Positions 5,638 through 7,364 of a stretch of 7,364 bases of DNA are shown here, piece by piece. The notes beneath the pieces were generated by a model that did not search any database, was not told where the DNA came from, and worked only from the letters and a program-made list of their open reading frames with translations. This DNA comes from Akkermansia muciniphila (lineage in GTDB: Bacteria; Verrucomicrobiota; Verrucomicrobiia; Limisphaerales; SXTU01). Numbering within the stretch: the stretch's first letter is position 1; the number at the start of each line of letters is the position of its first letter. Made by a program: the position numbers and the translations under genes. The stretch is taken from the NCBI GenBank assembly GCA_945872195.1, contig CAMBZO010000126.1:1-7364 (forward strand). Direction: 5' to 3'.

Positions 5638-7302
5638 GTGTCTGCCACGGTCACCAACAACATCGCATCGCATCTCGCCGTGATGGCCGAGCGCCAAGCG
5701 GACACGGCGGCGGTCGTTGCGCCGCGCCGCGACCGCGCCGGCCAGCTTCACTACGACCAGCTCACTTTCCGCGAACTCAACGACACCAGCGACCATCTCG
5801 CGCGTGGTTTCGAGCGCATCGGCATCCGACGCGGCGTGCGCACCGCGCTGATGGTTCCGCCGAGCCTCGACTTCTTCGCGGTGACCTTCGCGCTGTTCAA
5901 ACTCGGCGCGGTGCCCGTGCTCATTGACCCCGGCATCGGCCTCAACAACTTTGCTGCATGCCTCGCCGAGGCGGAACCGCAGGCCTTCATCGGGATTTCC
6001 AAGGCTCAGGCCGCTCGCGTGCTACTCGGCTGGGGGCCGTCCATTACGATTTCCGTCACGGTCGGAGCTAGGTGGTTTTGGGGCGGGCACACACTTGAAC
6101 AAGCTAGACGACTCGGGACAACGACGCCTGCCGACTTGCAGCCCAGCTCTCCACCTCAGCCCAACGAGACCGCCGCCGTCCTCTTCACCAGCGGCAGCAC
6201 GGGCGTGCCCAAGGGCGTCATCTACACGCACGAGATGTTCTCAGCGCAGGTCGAGCAAGTGCGTCGGCTCTACGGCATCCAGCCCGGCGAGATTGACCTG
6301 CCTACCTTCCCGCTCTTCGCGCTGTTCGGACCCGCGCTGGGCATGACCGAGGTGTTGCCCGAGATGGACTTCACCCACCCCGCGCAAGCCGACCCCGTGA
6401 AGCTCTGCACCGCCATCGAGCGATTCCGCGTGACCAACATGTTCGGCTCGCCCGCGCTCATCAACCGCCTCGGCCGCCACGGTGAGGCTCATGGCGTGAA
6501 GCTGCCGACGCTCCGGCGCGCCATCTCCGCCGGTGCGCCCGTGCCGGCGAAGACGCTCGCGCGTTTCGTCGCAATGCTCTCGCCTGGCGCGCAAGTCTTC
6601 ACCCCCTACGGCGCGACAGAATCCCTGCCCGTGGCCAGCATCGGCAGCGATGAAATCCTCGGCGAGACCCGTGTGCAGACCGACCTCGGCAAGGGCGTCT
6701 GCGTCGGCCAACCCGTCACCGGACTCATCGCGAAAATCATCCCCATCACCGATGAACCCATCGCCGCGTGGAGCGATGACCTCGAACTTCCCACCGGCGA
6801 GATTGGTGAAATCGCCGTGCAGGCTCCGCAAGCCTCCCGCGCCTACTTCAGCCGCGCTGCATCCACTGCGCTGGCGAAAATCCCGACAGCGGACGGCGGC
6901 TTCTTCCACCGCATGGGCGACGTGGGCTATCGCGACGCGCGCGGGCGCCTCTGGTTTTGCGGACGCAAGACGCACCGCGTCATCACGCAGGCCGGGACGA
7001 TGTTCACGATTCCCTGCGAGGCCATCTTCAACACGCATCCGGCCGTCTTCCGCTCCGCGCTAGTGGGCGTGCCGCGCGGTGGCAATCTGGAGCCGGTGAT
7101 TTGCATCGAGCTTGAGGGCGAGGCACGCGGACAGGCGGAGGCCAAGCTGTGCGCGGAGTTGCTGGAACTCGGAGCGAAGTTCCCGCACACGCAGGAGATT
7201 CGGACGGTGCTCTTTCACCCCGCCTTCCCCGTGGACATCCGGCACAACGCAAAAATCTTCCGGGAGAAGCTGGCGGTGTGGGCGAAGGAGCAACTTGGAT
7301 GA
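5638..7302 (+). CDS. oleC: OleC, ATP-dependent beta-lactone synthetase (ANL superfamily)
   Basis: This 554-residue protein belongs to the acyl-CoA synthetase/luciferase (ANL) superfamily. OleC activates the 2-alkyl-3-hydroxyacid from OleD with ATP and closes it to a beta-lactone, the substrate of OleB. Visible motifs are the phosphate-binding loop FTSGSTGVPKG (TSGSTG at residues 184-189), YGATE (324-328), RMGDVGYRDARGRLWFCGRK of the hinge region, and a C-terminal Lys539 in RHNAKIF at the usual adenylation-lysine position. Length is typical of OleC. The start at GTG 5638 is chosen for its Shine-Dalgarno; GTG 5632 would add two residues and overlap the oleB stop by 4 nt. The stop overlaps the oleD start as ATGA, so translation of the two is probably coupled. 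A plain fatty acyl-CoA ligase is the alternative on motifs alone, but the gene order makes OleC clear. Confidence 0.95.
   Translation: MSATVTNNIASHLAVMAERQADTAAVVAPRRDRAGQLHYDQLTFRELNDTSDHLARGFERIGIRRGVRTALMVPPSLDFFAVTFALFKLGAVPVLIDPGIGLNNFAACLAEAEPQAFIGISKAQAARVLLGWGPSITISVTVGARWFWGGHTLEQARRLGTTTPADLQPSSPPQPNETAAVLFTSGSTGVPKGVIYTHEMFSAQVEQVRRLYGIQPGEIDLPTFPLFALFGPALGMTEVLPEMDFTHPAQADPVKLCTAIERFRVTNMFGSPALINRLGRHGEAHGVKLPTLRRAISAGAPVPAKTLARFVAMLSPGAQVFTPYGATESLPVASIGSDEILGETRVQTDLGKGVCVGQPVTGLIAKIIPITDEPIAAWSDDLELPTGEIGEIAVQAPQASRAYFSRAASTALAKIPTADGGFFHRMGDVGYRDARGRLWFCGRKTHRVITQAGTMFTIPCEAIFNTHPAVFRSALVGVPRGGNLEPVICIELEGEARGQAEAKLCAELLELGAKFPHTQEIRTVLFHPAFPVDIRHNAKIFREKLAVWAKEQLG
7285..7290 (+). 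promoter_or_regulatory. Ribosome binding site of oleD
   Basis: AAGGAG near the end of oleC lies 8 nt before the ATG at 7299. This is a strong, well-spaced site and supports that start. Confidence 0.75.
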
Positions 7303-7364
7303 ACGCACTCGTCACCGGTGGAGGCGGCTTTCTCGGTCAGGCCATCGTGCGGGCGCTGCGGGCG
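7299..7364 (+). CDS. oleD: OleD, NAD(P)H-dependent 2-alkyl-3-ketoacid reductase (5' end only)
   Basis: The first 22 codons are visible and the frame is open to the right edge. The N-terminus MNALVTGGGGFLGQAIVRAL is the first beta-strand and the GxxGxxG dinucleotide-binding loop of an extended short-chain dehydrogenase/reductase. OleD reduces the beta-ketoacid made by OleA to the 2-alkyl-3-hydroxyacid used by OleC. The ATG overlaps the oleC stop by 4 nt (ATGA) and has a good Shine-Dalgarno. The fold is certain from the loop; the OleD call rests on its position after oleC, since the catalytic Tyr-x3-Lys is outside the window. Confidence 0.88.
   Translation, partial: MNALVTGGGGFLGQAIVRALRA

Overview
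The window is GC-rich DNA, and every gene I can support lies on the + strand in one closely spaced series. It holds the C-terminal part of a PfaC/Pfa3-type polyunsaturated fatty acid (PUFA) synthase, followed by oleA, oleB, oleC and the first 22 codons of oleD. Weak or absent Shine-Dalgarno sites at some starts, GTG starts, an interspersed CACAGATGAA repeat and a PUFA-synthase-like gene beside a complete ole series suggest a Verrucomicrobia/Planctomycetes-type bacterium. That assignment is a judgement from style and gene content, not a search result.

Layout. Positions 3-3452 carry the megasynthase fragment: the end of an acyltransferase (AT) domain, a long linker, and four FabA-like hot-dog folds in two pairs. 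Hot-dogs 2 and 4 keep the catalytic His/acid pair, while 1 and 3 lack the His. Positions 3453-3654 hold a CACAGATGAA tandem repeat and one copy of a ~149-bp palindromic element. Positions 3655-4707 are oleA, 4742-5635 oleB, 5638-7302 oleC, and 7299 to the right edge oleD.

How the genes work together. OleA joins two activated acyl chains by non-decarboxylative Claisen condensation, OleD reduces the beta-keto acid, OleC closes it to a beta-lactone, and OleB decarboxylates the lactone to an internal cis-olefin. The PUFA synthase would build polyunsaturated acyl chains. In Shewanella the Ole enzymes act on products of the Pfa pathway to give a C31 polyene (hentriacontanonaene). Here the two pathways appear physically joined, so a dedicated route to a long-chain polyunsaturated hydrocarbon is the simplest inference.

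The most unusual feature is the repeat. The same ~149-bp element, with four hairpins and imperfect terminal inverted repeats, occurs three times in the same orientation. Two copies lie inside the megasynthase gene, in the same frame and without stops, so they are translated as two ~50-residue inserts flanking a native-looking helical linker. The third fills most of the gap before oleA. Compensatory base changes in the stems indicate that the palindromes are maintained.
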